From Collinsella aerofaciens (GTDB lineage Bacteria > Actinomycetota > Coriobacteriia > Coriobacteriales > Coriobacteriaceae), in NCBI RefSeq assembly GCF_028207065.1, contig NZ_JAQLFP010000003.1, forward strand, positions 35,482-99,481: DNA of 64,000 bases, read 5' to 3'. The translations under genes and the position numbers were made by a program. The notes under the pieces are model-generated. The model was not told the origin of the DNA and did no database searches. It saw only the letters and a list, made by a program, of their open reading frames with translations. Shown one piece after another: positions 1 to 8,588 of this stretch. How positions within the stretch are numbered: position 1 is the first letter of the stretch; each line of letters starts with the position of its first letter.

Positions 1-10
1 GGAGGACTTT

Positions 11-1705
11 ATGGCAACTGTTGCCGCACCCATCGACGCTACGTCGACTGCCGCTTGGAAGGCGCTCGAGGCCCATCAGGAGAAGCTCGAGGCCGAGGGC
101 ATCGACCTCAAGGCCTGGTTCGCCGCTGACGCCGACCGCGTGAATAAGTTGAGCTTTGACGCCGGCGACCTTCACTTCGACCTGTCCAAGAACCTGGTGA
201 CCGATGAGACCGTCAAGCTGCTGTGCGATCTTGCCCGCGAGGTGAAGCTCGAGGAGCGCCGCGACGCCATGTTCTCCGGCGAGCACATCAACACCACCGA
301 GGACCGCGCCGTCCTGCATACCGCGCTGCGCCGTCCGGCAAGCGAGAAGGGCCAGCTTATCGTCGACGGCCAGGATGTCGTCGCCGACGTGCACGAGGTC
401 CTCGATCGCATGTATGCCTTCGCCGAGCGCGTGCGCTCCGGTGAGTGGAAGGGCGTTACCGGCAAGAAGATCGAGCACCTGGTGTCTATCGGCATCGGCG
501 GCTCCGATCTGGGCCCGGTCATGGCTTACGAGGCCCTGCGTCCCTATGCCGACGCTGGTATCGATTGCCGCTATATCTCCAACATCGACCCCAACGACCA
601 GGCCGAGAAGCTCAAGGGGCTGGATCCCGAGACCACGCTCGTGATCATCGTCTCCAAGACCTTCACCACGCTCGAGACCCTCACCAACGCCCGCGAGGTC
701 AAGACCTGGATGCTCGAGCAGCTCAAGGCTCAGGGCGCCATCGATGGCTCCGATGAGCAGAACGCCGAGGCCGTGGCCAAGCACTTTGTCGCCGTTTCCA
801 CCGCACTCGAGAAGGTCGAGGCCTTCGGCATCGACCCCGCTAACGCTTTTGGTTTCTGGAACTGGGTCGGCGGCCGCTACTCTGTCGACTCCGCCGTGGG
901 CCTGTCGCTGATCGTCGTGCTCGGCCCCGAGCGCTTCCAGCAGTTCCTCGAGGGCTTCCACGCCATCGACGAGTACTTCTGCAACACGCCGCTCGAGAAC
1001 AACGCCGTCGCGCTGATGGGCCTGCTCAACGTCTGGTACGTCAACTTCTTCGGTTCCAAGAGCCACGCCGTGCTGCCGTACTGCCAGTACCTGCACCGTT
1101 TCCCGGCCTACCTGCAGCAGCTCACCATGGAGTCCAACGGCAAGCACGTCCGCTGGGACGGCAGCGCTGTGACCTCCGATACCGGTGAGATCTTCTGGGG
1201 CGAGCCCGGCACCAACGGTCAGCACGCCTTCTACCAGCTGCTGCACCAGGGCACCGTGGTGGTTCCGGCCGACTTTATCGCTTTCGCCAACACCGCCAAC
1301 CCCGCAACCGACAGCGGTCAGGACGTGCACGAGCTGTTCCTGGGCAACTTCTTGGCCCAGACCAAGGCGCTCGCCTTTGGTAAGACGGCCGATGAGGTTC
1401 GTGCCGAGGGCACGCCCGAGCAGATCGTCCCGGCCCGCTGCTTTGAGGGCAACCGTCCGACGACCTCGATCTTCGGCGACACGCTGACCCCGCTCGCACT
1501 CGGCGAGCTCATCGCCCTGTACGAGCACATCACGTTTGTCGAGGGCACGGTCTGGGGCATCGACTCCTACGACCAGTGGGGCGTCGAGCTGGGCAAGCAG
1601 CTTGCCAAGCAGATCACCCCGGCCTTCCACGACGACGCCGCCAAGGCCGAGCAGGACGCTTCGACCCAGGCGCTCATCGAGTTCTATCGCGCTCATCGCA
1701 AGTAG
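11..1705 (+). CDS. pgi: Glucose-6-phosphate isomerase
   Basis: Interconverts glucose 6-phosphate and fructose 6-phosphate in cytosolic glycolysis. The 564-residue product is full length for the long (E. coli-like) family. Visible family blocks are [14 protein letters not shown] near residue 90, [11 protein letters not shown] near 159, [12 protein letters not shown] near 286, ESNGK near 373 (the catalytic glutamate region), [12 protein letters not shown] near 403 (the ring-opening histidine) and [12 protein letters not shown] near the C-terminus (the active-site lysine). The start at 11 is set by GGAGGA at positions 1-6. It is followed by a strong hairpin terminator and appears to be transcribed alone; its promoter lies outside the window. 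Confidence 0.97.
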   Translation: MATVAAPIDATSTAAWKALEAHQEKLEAEGIDLKAWFAADADRVNKLSFDAGDLHFDLSKNLVTDETVKLLCDLAREVKLEERRDAMFSGEHINTTEDRAVLHTALRRPASEKGQLIVDGQDVVADVHEVLDRMYAFAERVRSGEWKGVTGKKIEHLVSIGIGGSDLGPVMAYEALRPYADAGIDCRYISNIDPNDQAEKLKGLDPETTLVIIVSKTFTTLETLTNAREVKTWMLEQLKAQGAIDGSDEQNAEAVAKHFVAVSTALEKVEAFGIDPANAFGFWNWVGGRYSVDSAVGLSLIVVLGPERFQQFLEGFHAIDEYFCNTPLENNAVALMGLLNVWYVNFFGSKSHAVLPYCQYLHRFPAYLQQLTMESNGKHVRWDGSAVTSDTGEIFWGEPGTNGQHAFYQLLHQGTVVVPADFIAFANTANPATDSGQDVHELFLGNFLAQTKALAFGKTADEVRAEGTPEQIVPARCFEGNRPTTSIFGDTLTPLALGELIALYEHITFVEGTVWGIDSYDQWGVELGKQLAKQITPAFHDDAAKAEQDASTQALIEFYRAHRK

Positions 1706-1735
1706 TTTTTACGGCCGAGTTGGCTTATGGCTGAA

Positions 1736-1768
1736 AGGGGCCCGTATCCGTTGGGATACGGGCCCCTT
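1736..1768 (+). terminator. Hairpin terminator after pgi
   Basis: AAGGGGCCCGTATCC and GGATACGGGCCCCTT form a 15-bp perfect stem with a 4-nt loop, 31 nt after the pgi stop. The following run is only TTGCTATTT, so the U-tract is weak. Confidence 0.75.
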
Positions 1769-1941
1769 GCTATTTGGATAGGATGGAATGTATCGGGAGG
1801 CGCCTCGACGGGCATCGCAATCGTCGAAGGCGCGCCGTTCATGTTTGGGACAATATGACATTTTTCCCGTTGCAAACAGCGCCGCCGTGGGTGTTCTGTA
1901 TGATGGCTCAGACAAGGTTGTTCAATGACAGGGAGGCATAT

Positions 1942-2784
1942 ATGGCAATCAAAGCCATCGCAATGGATATCGACGGTACGCTCACCAACGACCAAAAGGT
2001 CATCAGCCCGCGTACGTGCGAGAAGCTGCTCGCTGCGCAGGAGTCGGGCATTAAGCTCATCTTGGCTTCGGGTCGTCCTGCATGGGGGCTGCACGCCTTG
2101 GCGCAGGAGCTCGACCTTCAAAACCATGATGGTCTGCTAGTTGCCTTTAATGGCGCGCACGTGGTCGACGCTCAGACCGATGAGGTCCTTTTTGACCAGG
2201 CCATGCCGGCTGACGAGCTGCACCGTCTGATTGATCATCTGCGCAATTTCGACGTGATCCCTATGATTTCGCTCGGTCGCGATTTGCACGTCGAGGACTC
2301 GTACCATTGCATGATCACGCTGCCTGACGGCTTGCAGAAGAATATCGTCAAGTATGAGCGCGATGCGTGCGATCTTAAGATTCGCGAGGTCGAGAGCTTG
2401 CATGAGGTCGTGGACACTTATCCCGTGGACAAGCTGCTGACGGCGGGTGATCCGACCTACCTGCAGGCGCATTACGAGGAGATGTATGCGCCCTTTACCC
2501 AGACGCTTTCGGGCATGTTTACGGCCGACTGGTACTTTGAGTACACGGCGCCCGGTATCGACAAAGCCCGTGCGCTCGAGGGTGCCCTGCCCAAGCTCGG
2601 TATCGATGCCAGCGAGGTCGTCTCGTTTGGCGACGGCCAGAACGACAAGTCCATGATTGAGTGGGCCGGCACCGGTGTTGCCATGGGCAACGCCGTCGAT
2701 GAGGTTAAGGCAGTTGCCCAGATGGTAACCGCCAATAACAACGAAGACGGTATTGCAGTGGCGCTGGATAAGCTGCTGGGTTAG
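1942..2784 (+). CDS. Cof-type HAD-superfamily phosphatase
   Basis: A 280-residue haloacid-dehalogenase hydrolase of the Cof/YidA type, predicted to dephosphorylate sugar phosphates or related small phosphoesters in the cytosol. Motif I is DIDGTL (residues 9-14) with the nucleophile Asp9; motif II is in LASGRP (about 39-44); the C-terminal SFGDGQNDKSMI block carries the metal-binding aspartates. A large C2-type cap lies between them. The open frame extends upstream to 1774, but ATG 1942 is chosen because GGGAGG sits 8 nt before it and the protein then begins at the normal family start. The substrate cannot be named from sequence. Confidence 0.88.
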   Translation: MAIKAIAMDIDGTLTNDQKVISPRTCEKLLAAQESGIKLILASGRPAWGLHALAQELDLQNHDGLLVAFNGAHVVDAQTDEVLFDQAMPADELHRLIDHLRNFDVIPMISLGRDLHVEDSYHCMITLPDGLQKNIVKYERDACDLKIREVESLHEVVDTYPVDKLLTAGDPTYLQAHYEEMYAPFTQTLSGMFTADWYFEYTAPGIDKARALEGALPKLGIDASEVVSFGDGQNDKSMIEWAGTGVAMGNAVDEVKAVAQMVTANNNEDGIAVALDKLLG

Positions 2785-2806
2785 AATCGCCGATTAATGC
2801 ATGGTT

Positions 2807-2836
2807 TGGGCGCCTGCTTGCGGGCGCCCTTTTGTT
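2807..2836 (+). terminator. Hairpin terminator between two HAD genes
   Basis: GGGCGCC and GGCGCCC pair across an 8-nt loop and are followed directly by TTTTGTT. It separates the Cof-type gene from the next phosphatase. Confidence 0.8.
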
Positions 2837-2848
2837 AGGGAGGGTGCC

Positions 2849-3508
2849 GTGTCCGCATTTCCGTTCGACGCCGTTATCTTTGACATGGACGGTGTCATTG
2901 TCGATACCGAGTATTACTACCTGGGCGAGACTGCCGCGTTTGCCAAGGAGCTTGGGCTTAACCTGACTCAAGAGGAGTTGAATGGGCAAGTCGGTACCTC
3001 GCATCAGTTCTTCCTGCATATGCTGGGCGATTGGTTTGAGCGCGCCGGTAAGGGGCATTTCACTGGCGAGGAAGCGTTGGCCCGTTGGGACGAGTGGGCG
3101 CATAAGCGTCCGCGCGACTATCAGGCTTTGATTAACCCAGGCGCCGTGGATACGATTCGAGAGCTGCCACGCCGTGGCGTTCGCGTGGCGCTTGCCAGCT
3201 CGTCTCCCATGGATAGCATCGAGGAAGTGCTCAACGCGTGCGGGCTGTCGGATGCCTTTGAGTATGTGGTGAGCGGCGAGCAGTTTAAGGAGAGTAAGCC
3301 CGAGCCCGACATCTACCTGCATGCGCTGGACCTGCTGGGGCTGCCCGCGAATCGCTGCTGCTGCGTTGAGGATTCGGTGCCTGGCATCACTGCCGGCAAG
3401 CGCGCCGGTCTGACAGTCATCGCCAAGCGCGAGGAGCGCTTTGGCTTTAGTCAGGACGCCGCGGATAAGATTATCGATCAGCTGCCGGACCTGCTGGAAC
3501 TCGCGTAA
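2849..3508 (+). CDS. HAD hydrolase of the beta-phosphoglucomutase/phosphatase type
   Basis: A 219-residue HAD protein with a small helical C1 cap. Motif I DMDGVIVDTE lies at about residues 10-19, motif II around ASSSP, and the lysine and acidic motifs (KPEPD, CCVEDSVPGITAGKRAG) in the second half. The layout fits the beta-phosphoglucomutase-like family, which includes mutases and many sugar-phosphate phosphatases, so the activity is left open. The frame is open from ATG 2801, but that ATG lies just before the preceding terminator hairpin. GTG 2849, with AGGGAGG 5 nt upstream, is the better start. The gene stands alone between a terminator and the GntR promoter region. Confidence 0.85.
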   Translation: MSAFPFDAVIFDMDGVIVDTEYYYLGETAAFAKELGLNLTQEELNGQVGTSHQFFLHMLGDWFERAGKGHFTGEEALARWDEWAHKRPRDYQALINPGAVDTIRELPRRGVRVALASSSPMDSIEEVLNACGLSDAFEYVVSGEQFKESKPEPDIYLHALDLLGLPANRCCCVEDSVPGITAGKRAGLTVIAKREERFGFSQDAADKIIDQLPDLLELA

Positions 3509-3581
3509 GAGCGCGTTAGTTGCGCGTTTTTCGGGTCCGATGAGTAAATACCCGACATTTTGGTGCGACACCTAGCATACT

Positions 3582-3620
3582 TTAAGCTAATGCTTAAGGA
3601 CTTGTTGAATGCCCTTAAGC
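3582..3620. promoter_or_regulatory. Palindromes upstream of the GntR gene, probable operators
   Basis: TTAAGC-TAAT-GCTTAA (3582-3597) is a perfect inverted repeat. It overlaps a second one, GCTTAAGG (3592-3599) with CCTTAAGC (3613-3620). They sit 35-75 nt before the regulator start, where an autoregulatory operator would be expected. Binding is inferred, not shown. Confidence 0.45.
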
Positions 3621-3654
3621 CCGTTTTAGACGTAATTGCGCTGGGAGAGGGTAT

Positions 3655-4398
3655 ATGCCACCGACTGAAGGGCTAACTGGCGGTAAAGCAGCGATACCGC
3701 TGTACCAACAGGTCATTGATATCATTAAAAACGAAATCAACTCCGGTGCCTACAAGGCAGGTGCGCGGATACCCAACGAATTCGAATTGGCTGAGAGCTA
3801 TAAAGTTGGCCGCGTTACCGTGCGACGCGCTATTGAGGAGCTCGTCCAACAGGGCTATCTAACGAAGCGACAGGGGAAAGGCACGTTTGTCAATGCCCCC
3901 AAGCTCAAGCGCAAGATTCGCCAGAAGGATGACGTCCAGAGTTTTTCGGACGCATGCCGCGCTAACGGAATGGAACCGGGGGCGTGTGTCATTTCGAGAA
4001 AGATACTGCCGGCGGATTCCACCGAAGCACAGTTCTTTGGTGTTCCCGTTGGAACTGACTTGATTTGCGTTGAGCGCGTGCGTACTGCCGATGGCGTCCC
4101 TGTCATGCTTGAGAACAACATATACGTTTACGAGGACAACGCCTATCTATCAACGGCGCCTCTATCTAACCAATCCATTTTTGAGTTCGTGCGCAACCGG
4201 ACGGGGCGGACGCCTGCGTTTACCGACCCGTGCACGCTCGAGATCGCGTGCGCATCGCCCGAGGTCGCTCGGTTGCTGGCGGTTCCCGTTGGCGAACCCT
4301 TGTTTTATATGGAAGCCTTCTTCTTTGATGAGCAGCGGCGGCCGTTTATCATCGGTCGTCAGCGGATCGTTGGGTCTCGCTACGTTTTTGACATCTAG
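3655..4398 (+). CDS. GntR-family (HutC/UTRA type) transcriptional regulator
   Basis: A 247-residue regulator with an N-terminal winged helix-turn-helix (about residues 12-80; PLYQQVIDIIKNEI, RIPNEFELAESYKVGRVTVRRAIEEL, GKGTFV) and a C-terminal UTRA effector domain (about 95-247) of the kind that binds phosphorylated sugars. It sits immediately upstream of, and in the same direction as, the Frl-like operon, just as frlR accompanies frlABCD in E. coli. It is inferred to be that operon's repressor, with a fructosamine phosphate as a plausible inducer. The ATG at 3655 follows GGGAGAGGG. A hairpin terminator separates it from the operon. Confidence 0.9.
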   Translation: MPPTEGLTGGKAAIPLYQQVIDIIKNEINSGAYKAGARIPNEFELAESYKVGRVTVRRAIEELVQQGYLTKRQGKGTFVNAPKLKRKIRQKDDVQSFSDACRANGMEPGACVISRKILPADSTEAQFFGVPVGTDLICVERVRTADGVPVMLENNIYVYEDNAYLSTAPLSNQSIFEFVRNRTGRTPAFTDPCTLEIACASPEVARLLAVPVGEPLFYMEAFFFDEQRRPFIIGRQRIVGSRYVFDI

Positions 4399-4410
4399 GA
4401 CATTGCGAAT

Positions 4411-4446
4411 GGAGACGCCCGGTGGATCATCTCACCGGGCGTTTCC
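4411..4446 (+). terminator. Hairpin after the GntR gene
   Basis: GGAGACGCCCGGTG pairs with CACCGGGCGTTTCC (14 positions including one G.T) across an 8-nt loop. The U-tract is poor, so it may act as a partial terminator. Confidence 0.6.
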
Positions 4447-4508
4447 ATACCGTTCACGGCGCAAACGCAACCGTTCAACCGCGTTGCGGCAATCAGTTTG
4501 AAATTATC

Positions 4509-4556
4509 TTGATGACGAGAAAAGCTGCTGGTAATCTATAGAACGTCATAGAACGT
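4509..4556 (+). promoter_or_regulatory. Operon promoter with overlapping direct-repeat operator
   Basis: TTGATG (4509-4514), a 17-nt spacer and TAATCT (4532-4537) form a good sigma70-type promoter. Directly downstream, ATAGAACGT occurs twice in tandem (4538-4546 and 4548-4556), one helical turn apart across the expected transcription start. That position fits repression by the adjacent GntR protein. The promoter drives the operon beginning at 4617. Confidence 0.6.
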
Positions 4557-4616
4557 TTGCCTTGTGCAGACGTTGAAGCGAGATGCGATGCAGTCTCGAG
4601 TTCTTTGGAGGTATCT

Positions 4617-6080
4617 ATGTCAGATACGAAGGCGAAGAAGACAAACAGACGTTTTAAGTTCAAATTACCGCATGTCTATACGATCATGTTCTTGCTGATC
4701 GTTGTCTTTGCGGTCCTGACTTGGATCGTTCCCTCTGGTCAGTATCAGCGCAAGACGATTTCGACAGCGGCGGGCGAGCGTGAAGTCGCCGTTGCTGGAA
4801 CCTATGAACAGGTCGATAAGAACTACACCGATTCCGAGACCGGCGAGACCATCAATCTGGGTCAGGATATCTTCGCGGTCCTGCAAGCGCCCACTAAGGG
4901 CATCCAAGAGGCTGCCGACGTCGTTGCGTTCGTCTTATTGATTGGCGGATCGTTCGCAATCATCACCAAGACCAACGCTTTGAATGCCGGCATGAGCCGT
5001 GTGATTAAAAAGCTCAAGAACAAGGACATCCTCATCATTCCCATCACGATGACGTTGCTGTCCATTTGCGGCACTACGTTTGGTATGTCTGAGGAAGCCC
5101 TGCCGTTCTATGCCATCTTCATTCCCATCATGATGGGTATCGGTTATGACTCGATGACGGCATTCATCATCTGCTTCCTTGGTCCTAACCTGGGATATTG
5201 TGCTTCGACCATCGACCCGTTTAACGTCTTGATCGCACAGGGCATTATCGGCATCGAGGGCAATCCGCAACTGTGGCTGCGCGCCGTTTCTTGGGCCATC
5301 TTCACTGCCGTCGGTATCGCATGGGCCATGCGCTACGCCATGCGCGTCAAGAAAAACCCCGAGTCGTCCATTACGTACGAGGACGATAAGCTCAAGCGTA
5401 TCGAGTTTTCCGTGACCGATGCCTCCATCGAGGAAGAGTTCACTATCCGTCAGAAGCTCGTGCTTATCGATTTTGCTTGCGGTATGGGCATTATCGTCTG
5501 GGGTCTTGTTACCCAGGGTTGGTACATGAATGAGATTTCCGCCGTGTTCCTTGGCATGGGCTTGCTTGCCGGTATCCTGGGCGGTCTTGACCAGCAGACG
5601 ATTGCTGAGGAGTTCGTTAAAGGTCTCGCCGACTTTGCGTACGCCGCCATCGTTATTGGTATCGCTCGCGGTATTCTGGTCATCGCCGAGGGCGGCATGA
5701 TCATCGACACCATTCTCCAGGCGCTCGCTACTGCGCTCGCCGGTGCACCCGCCGCCGTCTACACCACGTTTATGTATATCGTCCTTGGCCTGCTCTCTTT
5801 GCTGGTTCCCTCGAGTTCTGGCCTGGCGGCGCTCACCATGCCTGTTATGGGCCCCCTGACCGAGCTTATGGGCCTCAATCCCGAGGCAGCCGTTACCGCG
5901 CTCCAGTTTGCTAATCAGACCATCAACACCATCAGTCCCGTGGCGGGCATGACGGTCGCCGGCCTTGCCGTGGCAAAGATCTCGTTTGGCCAATGGTGGA
6001 AGACCATTTGGAAGTTCTTCATTTTCATGGTCGTCTTTGGCCTGATCGTAACGGCAATCTCTGGCATGCTTCCGGTGTAG
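4617..6080 (+). CDS. YfcC-family (DcuC-like) membrane permease
   Basis: A 487-residue polytopic membrane protein with a basic cytosolic N-terminus, about 12 hydrophobic segments, and family blocks FKLPHVYTIMFLL near residue 12 and VPSSSGLAALTMPVMGPL near 400. YfcC/DcuC-like carriers move dicarboxylates, peptides or amino-acid derivatives. As the only transporter in the operon it is inferred to import the substrate. E. coli frl uses a different (APC-type) permease, so the transported compound may be related but not identical to fructoselysine. ATG 4617 is chosen because GGAGG lies 6 nt before it, although the frame is open from 4557. The next gene begins about 10 nt after its stop. Confidence 0.82.
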   Translation: MSDTKAKKTNRRFKFKLPHVYTIMFLLIVVFAVLTWIVPSGQYQRKTISTAAGEREVAVAGTYEQVDKNYTDSETGETINLGQDIFAVLQAPTKGIQEAADVVAFVLLIGGSFAIITKTNALNAGMSRVIKKLKNKDILIIPITMTLLSICGTTFGMSEEALPFYAIFIPIMMGIGYDSMTAFIICFLGPNLGYCASTIDPFNVLIAQGIIGIEGNPQLWLRAVSWAIFTAVGIAWAMRYAMRVKKNPESSITYEDDKLKRIEFSVTDASIEEEFTIRQKLVLIDFACGMGIIVWGLVTQGWYMNEISAVFLGMGLLAGILGGLDQQTIAEEFVKGLADFAYAAIVIGIARGILVIAEGGMIIDTILQALATALAGAPAAVYTTFMYIVLGLLSLLVPSSSGLAALTMPVMGPLTELMGLNPEAAVTALQFANQTINTISPVAGMTVAGLAVAKISFGQWWKTIWKFFIFMVVFGLIVTAISGMLPV

Positions 6081-6089
6081 GTGGTTGTG

Positions 6090-7673
6090 ATGTCTGATCG
6101 TTTGACGGTCCTGACGTCTAAGAGCGTCTTTACCGGTACGGGGGACCTGCCGTTTGAAGGTTTCGTAGCGGTCCGTGGCAATCGAATTGAGGCTGTTGGC
6201 ACCAAGTGTGAGGTAGCTTCGTATTTGACCCAAGCGGACGAGGTAGTTGACCTGGGCGACCGCACCGTCATGCCTGGCCTGATCGATGTGCATACCTTCT
6301 ATACGGGCTGGGCGCTGCGGACGTTGGGGTCTGATCTGTCCGGCGTCGCCGATGCCAAAGAGGCCGTGTCGCTCTTGCGTGCATGGAAAGAAGATCATCC
6401 GGATTGCGCGGCGGCTTTTGGCCACAACCTACCCGAAACGCTGGCATCGGATGCCGAGAACGCAAATACGGCGGCTGTGTTTGACGATTGTTTTGGCGAT
6501 ATCCCTGTCGTCTGCTTTACACCGGGTGCGGAGACCTGCGTTCTCAATGCTGCCGCCAGTGCGCGATACGGCTTTACACCGCAGGCGTGCTATGCCGAGA
6601 AGATCTGGCGCATGATGAGCGATTTCCTCGCGCTGCCCGAGGTACGTGCGGGGTATTCGGACTACATGAGCATGCTTAACGAGCGCGGCGTTACCGCCAT
6701 CAAGGAGATGGCGTTTGATGACTACTACGGCTTTGCCGACGAAATGGCTCGCCGTGAGGAATCTGGTGAGCTGACGGTTCGCGTCTCTATGATGTCGCAG
6801 CCGGTGGGCGCTGGTGCAAATCTGGCATATGCCCGCGAGGCACGAGAGCGCTTCCGGGGACCGTTCGTTCGTTTTTCTGGCTTCAACCGTATGACCGATC
6901 GCGGCGTATGGGCGGGGCTTGCCGAGATGATTGACCCCTATGAGGACACGGCCGATGCGGGAGCCGCCGGCAAGACGGTCGTCGAGGAGCCCGAGTGGGA
7001 TCTGATTGAGAACGAGCTACGTGCAATTGATGCTGACGGCTTCCGATATTCCTTGCATTGCCAGGGAGATGGCGCCGTTCGTCGCACCGTGGCGCTCTAT
7101 GCCTCGCTGCCTCGAGACGAACATGGACGGATGCTTCGCCGCCATGCGATTACCGATCTCGAGAACTCTGACCCGACCGATCTTATCGAGTTTGGCAAGT
7201 TAGGTGGAATTTGCGAGGTCTATCCGCAGATTCTGACGCTGGACCGGCGCGAGGATTGCCTATCGATGATGCGTCGACAAATTGGCGAGACGCGACTTTT
7301 ACACAGCTGGAATCGCCGCGGCATGGAAGATTCCGGATGCACGGTGTGCTGTGGTACGGATTTGCCGCTGCTGATTCCGAGCCTGGGCGAGTCAATCTAC
7401 AGCGCGTGCGGCGGATACTTCGACGATGGACTGCCCGTGAATGAGGCCAACGTGCTGACGCTTGTCGAGCTCTTGCGCGCTTGGACTGCCGGGGGCGCGT
7501 ACGATCTGATGCGCGAAGACGAGCTGGGTACGCTTGAGGTTGGCAAGCTTGCCGATATCTGCGTGCTCGATCGGGATGTGTTCGACCTCGATTATCGCGA
7601 CGCACGCGATCTTGCGGTTGATATGACGATGTCGGACGGACAAATCGTGTTCGATCGAAATAAGGAGGCATAA
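6090..7673 (+). CDS. YtcJ-like amidohydrolase-superfamily protein with degenerate HxH
   Basis: A 527-residue TIM-barrel amidohydrolase with the layout of the YtcJ branch: strand-1 motif GLIDVHTFY, a central HCQGDGAVRRTV block, RRHAITD, CCGTDLPLL and the C-terminal GTLEVGKLADICVLDRD beta-sandwich segment. The usual metal-binding HxH after PGFIDxH is HTF here, so one of the two histidines is missing, while the later histidines and the GTD aspartate remain. ATG 6090 follows AGGTGG; the frame also opens at GTG 6081. It may cleave an amide or N-acyl group from the imported compound, but the altered site makes activity uncertain. Confidence 0.8.
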   Translation: MSDRLTVLTSKSVFTGTGDLPFEGFVAVRGNRIEAVGTKCEVASYLTQADEVVDLGDRTVMPGLIDVHTFYTGWALRTLGSDLSGVADAKEAVSLLRAWKEDHPDCAAAFGHNLPETLASDAENANTAAVFDDCFGDIPVVCFTPGAETCVLNAAASARYGFTPQACYAEKIWRMMSDFLALPEVRAGYSDYMSMLNERGVTAIKEMAFDDYYGFADEMARREESGELTVRVSMMSQPVGAGANLAYAREARERFRGPFVRFSGFNRMTDRGVWAGLAEMIDPYEDTADAGAAGKTVVEEPEWDLIENELRAIDADGFRYSLHCQGDGAVRRTVALYASLPRDEHGRMLRRHAITDLENSDPTDLIEFGKLGGICEVYPQILTLDRREDCLSMMRRQIGETRLLHSWNRRGMEDSGCTVCCGTDLPLLIPSLGESIYSACGGYFDDGLPVNEANVLTLVELLRAWTAGGAYDLMREDELGTLEVGKLADICVLDRDVFDLDYRDARDLAVDMTMSDGQIVFDRNKEA

Positions 7674-7674
7674 G

Positions 7675-8526
7675 GTGTCTGAATCCAAACCGACGCTGCG
7701 CCGCGAACAGATTGCGGGCATGAATATCCACTACATCATGTGGTCGCTCGATTACTTCCTTGACGCGCAGCAGCGTTTGGGCTTTGAGTCCATTGAGCTG
7801 TGGTGTGCGGAGCCGCATGTGACGCTCGACCACACGGGCTACTTTGAGGCTGAGGTCCTGGCGAAAAAGGCTGCAGACCGTGGGCTTAGGTATCGTACTC
7901 TGTGCCCCGAGAATGTTGTCTATCCTTGGCAATACTGCGCACGCAAGCCGCTGCATGAACAGCGCAGCCTGGCGTACTTTAAGCACGGCATTGAGCTTGC
8001 CGAGGTACTTGGGTGCGACCGTATGTCCGTCAACTCGGGCTGGGGCGACTGGGACGAGGATCGCGAGGAAGCCTGGAAGCGCAGCCGCGAGCACTTGTCC
8101 ATTCTAGCGGAGTATGCCGGCGAGCACGGTCTGGTGCTTACGATGGAAAGCCTGCGTCCCGAGGAGAGCAACCTTGTGACGACGGTTTCCGATGCGAAGC
8201 GCATGATTGACGAGGTCGCGAGCCCGTACTTACAGCCCATGGTTGATACAACCGCGATGGGCGTTGCAGGCGAGACGCTCGAGGACTGGTTTGCCGCCTT
8301 TGGTGATGGGGCAATTCACGAGATGCACTTTATCGACGGTGACCCGTATGGCCATCTGGTGTGGGGCGATGGCAAGCACGATATGGACGCCTTCGTCGCC
8401 ACGCTCAACGCCCATGGTTTTGACGGCATGCTGGGCCAGGAAATCACGGACGGTCGTTACTACGATGACCCGGCGGCGGCAGATGCCAAGAACATGGCCG
8501 CATTCGAGAAATATCTGATTGACTAA
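7675..8526 (+). CDS. FrlC-like sugar-phosphate isomerase/epimerase (TIM barrel)
   Basis: A 283-residue xylose-isomerase-like TIM-barrel protein. Features shared with FrlC (fructoselysine/psicoselysine 3-epimerase) include LGFESIELWCAEPH near residue 40, VNSGWGD, LTMESLRPEESNLVTT near 160, the metal-site region MVDTTAM, MHFIDGD and GQEITDG. It probably epimerises a ketosamine at C3 so that both epimers can be used. The start is GTG 7675, preceded by AAGGAGG, one base after the upstream stop, which suggests translational coupling. Substrate identity is inferred from the operon. Confidence 0.8.
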   Translation: MSESKPTLRREQIAGMNIHYIMWSLDYFLDAQQRLGFESIELWCAEPHVTLDHTGYFEAEVLAKKAADRGLRYRTLCPENVVYPWQYCARKPLHEQRSLAYFKHGIELAEVLGCDRMSVNSGWGDWDEDREEAWKRSREHLSILAEYAGEHGLVLTMESLRPEESNLVTTVSDAKRMIDEVASPYLQPMVDTTAMGVAGETLEDWFAAFGDGAIHEMHFIDGDPYGHLVWGDGKHDMDAFVATLNAHGFDGMLGQEITDGRYYDDPAAADAKNMAAFEKYLID

Positions 8527-8588
8527 AACAACTATCGGCCACGCAGCCAATCTCATTGATTGCGGACCAAACAAGAAAGGAACTGGAT

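Noticed and set aside
6292-6615. Short plus-strand frames inside the YtcJ-like gene
   Set aside because: Out-of-frame shadows without ribosome binding sites or recognisable domains.
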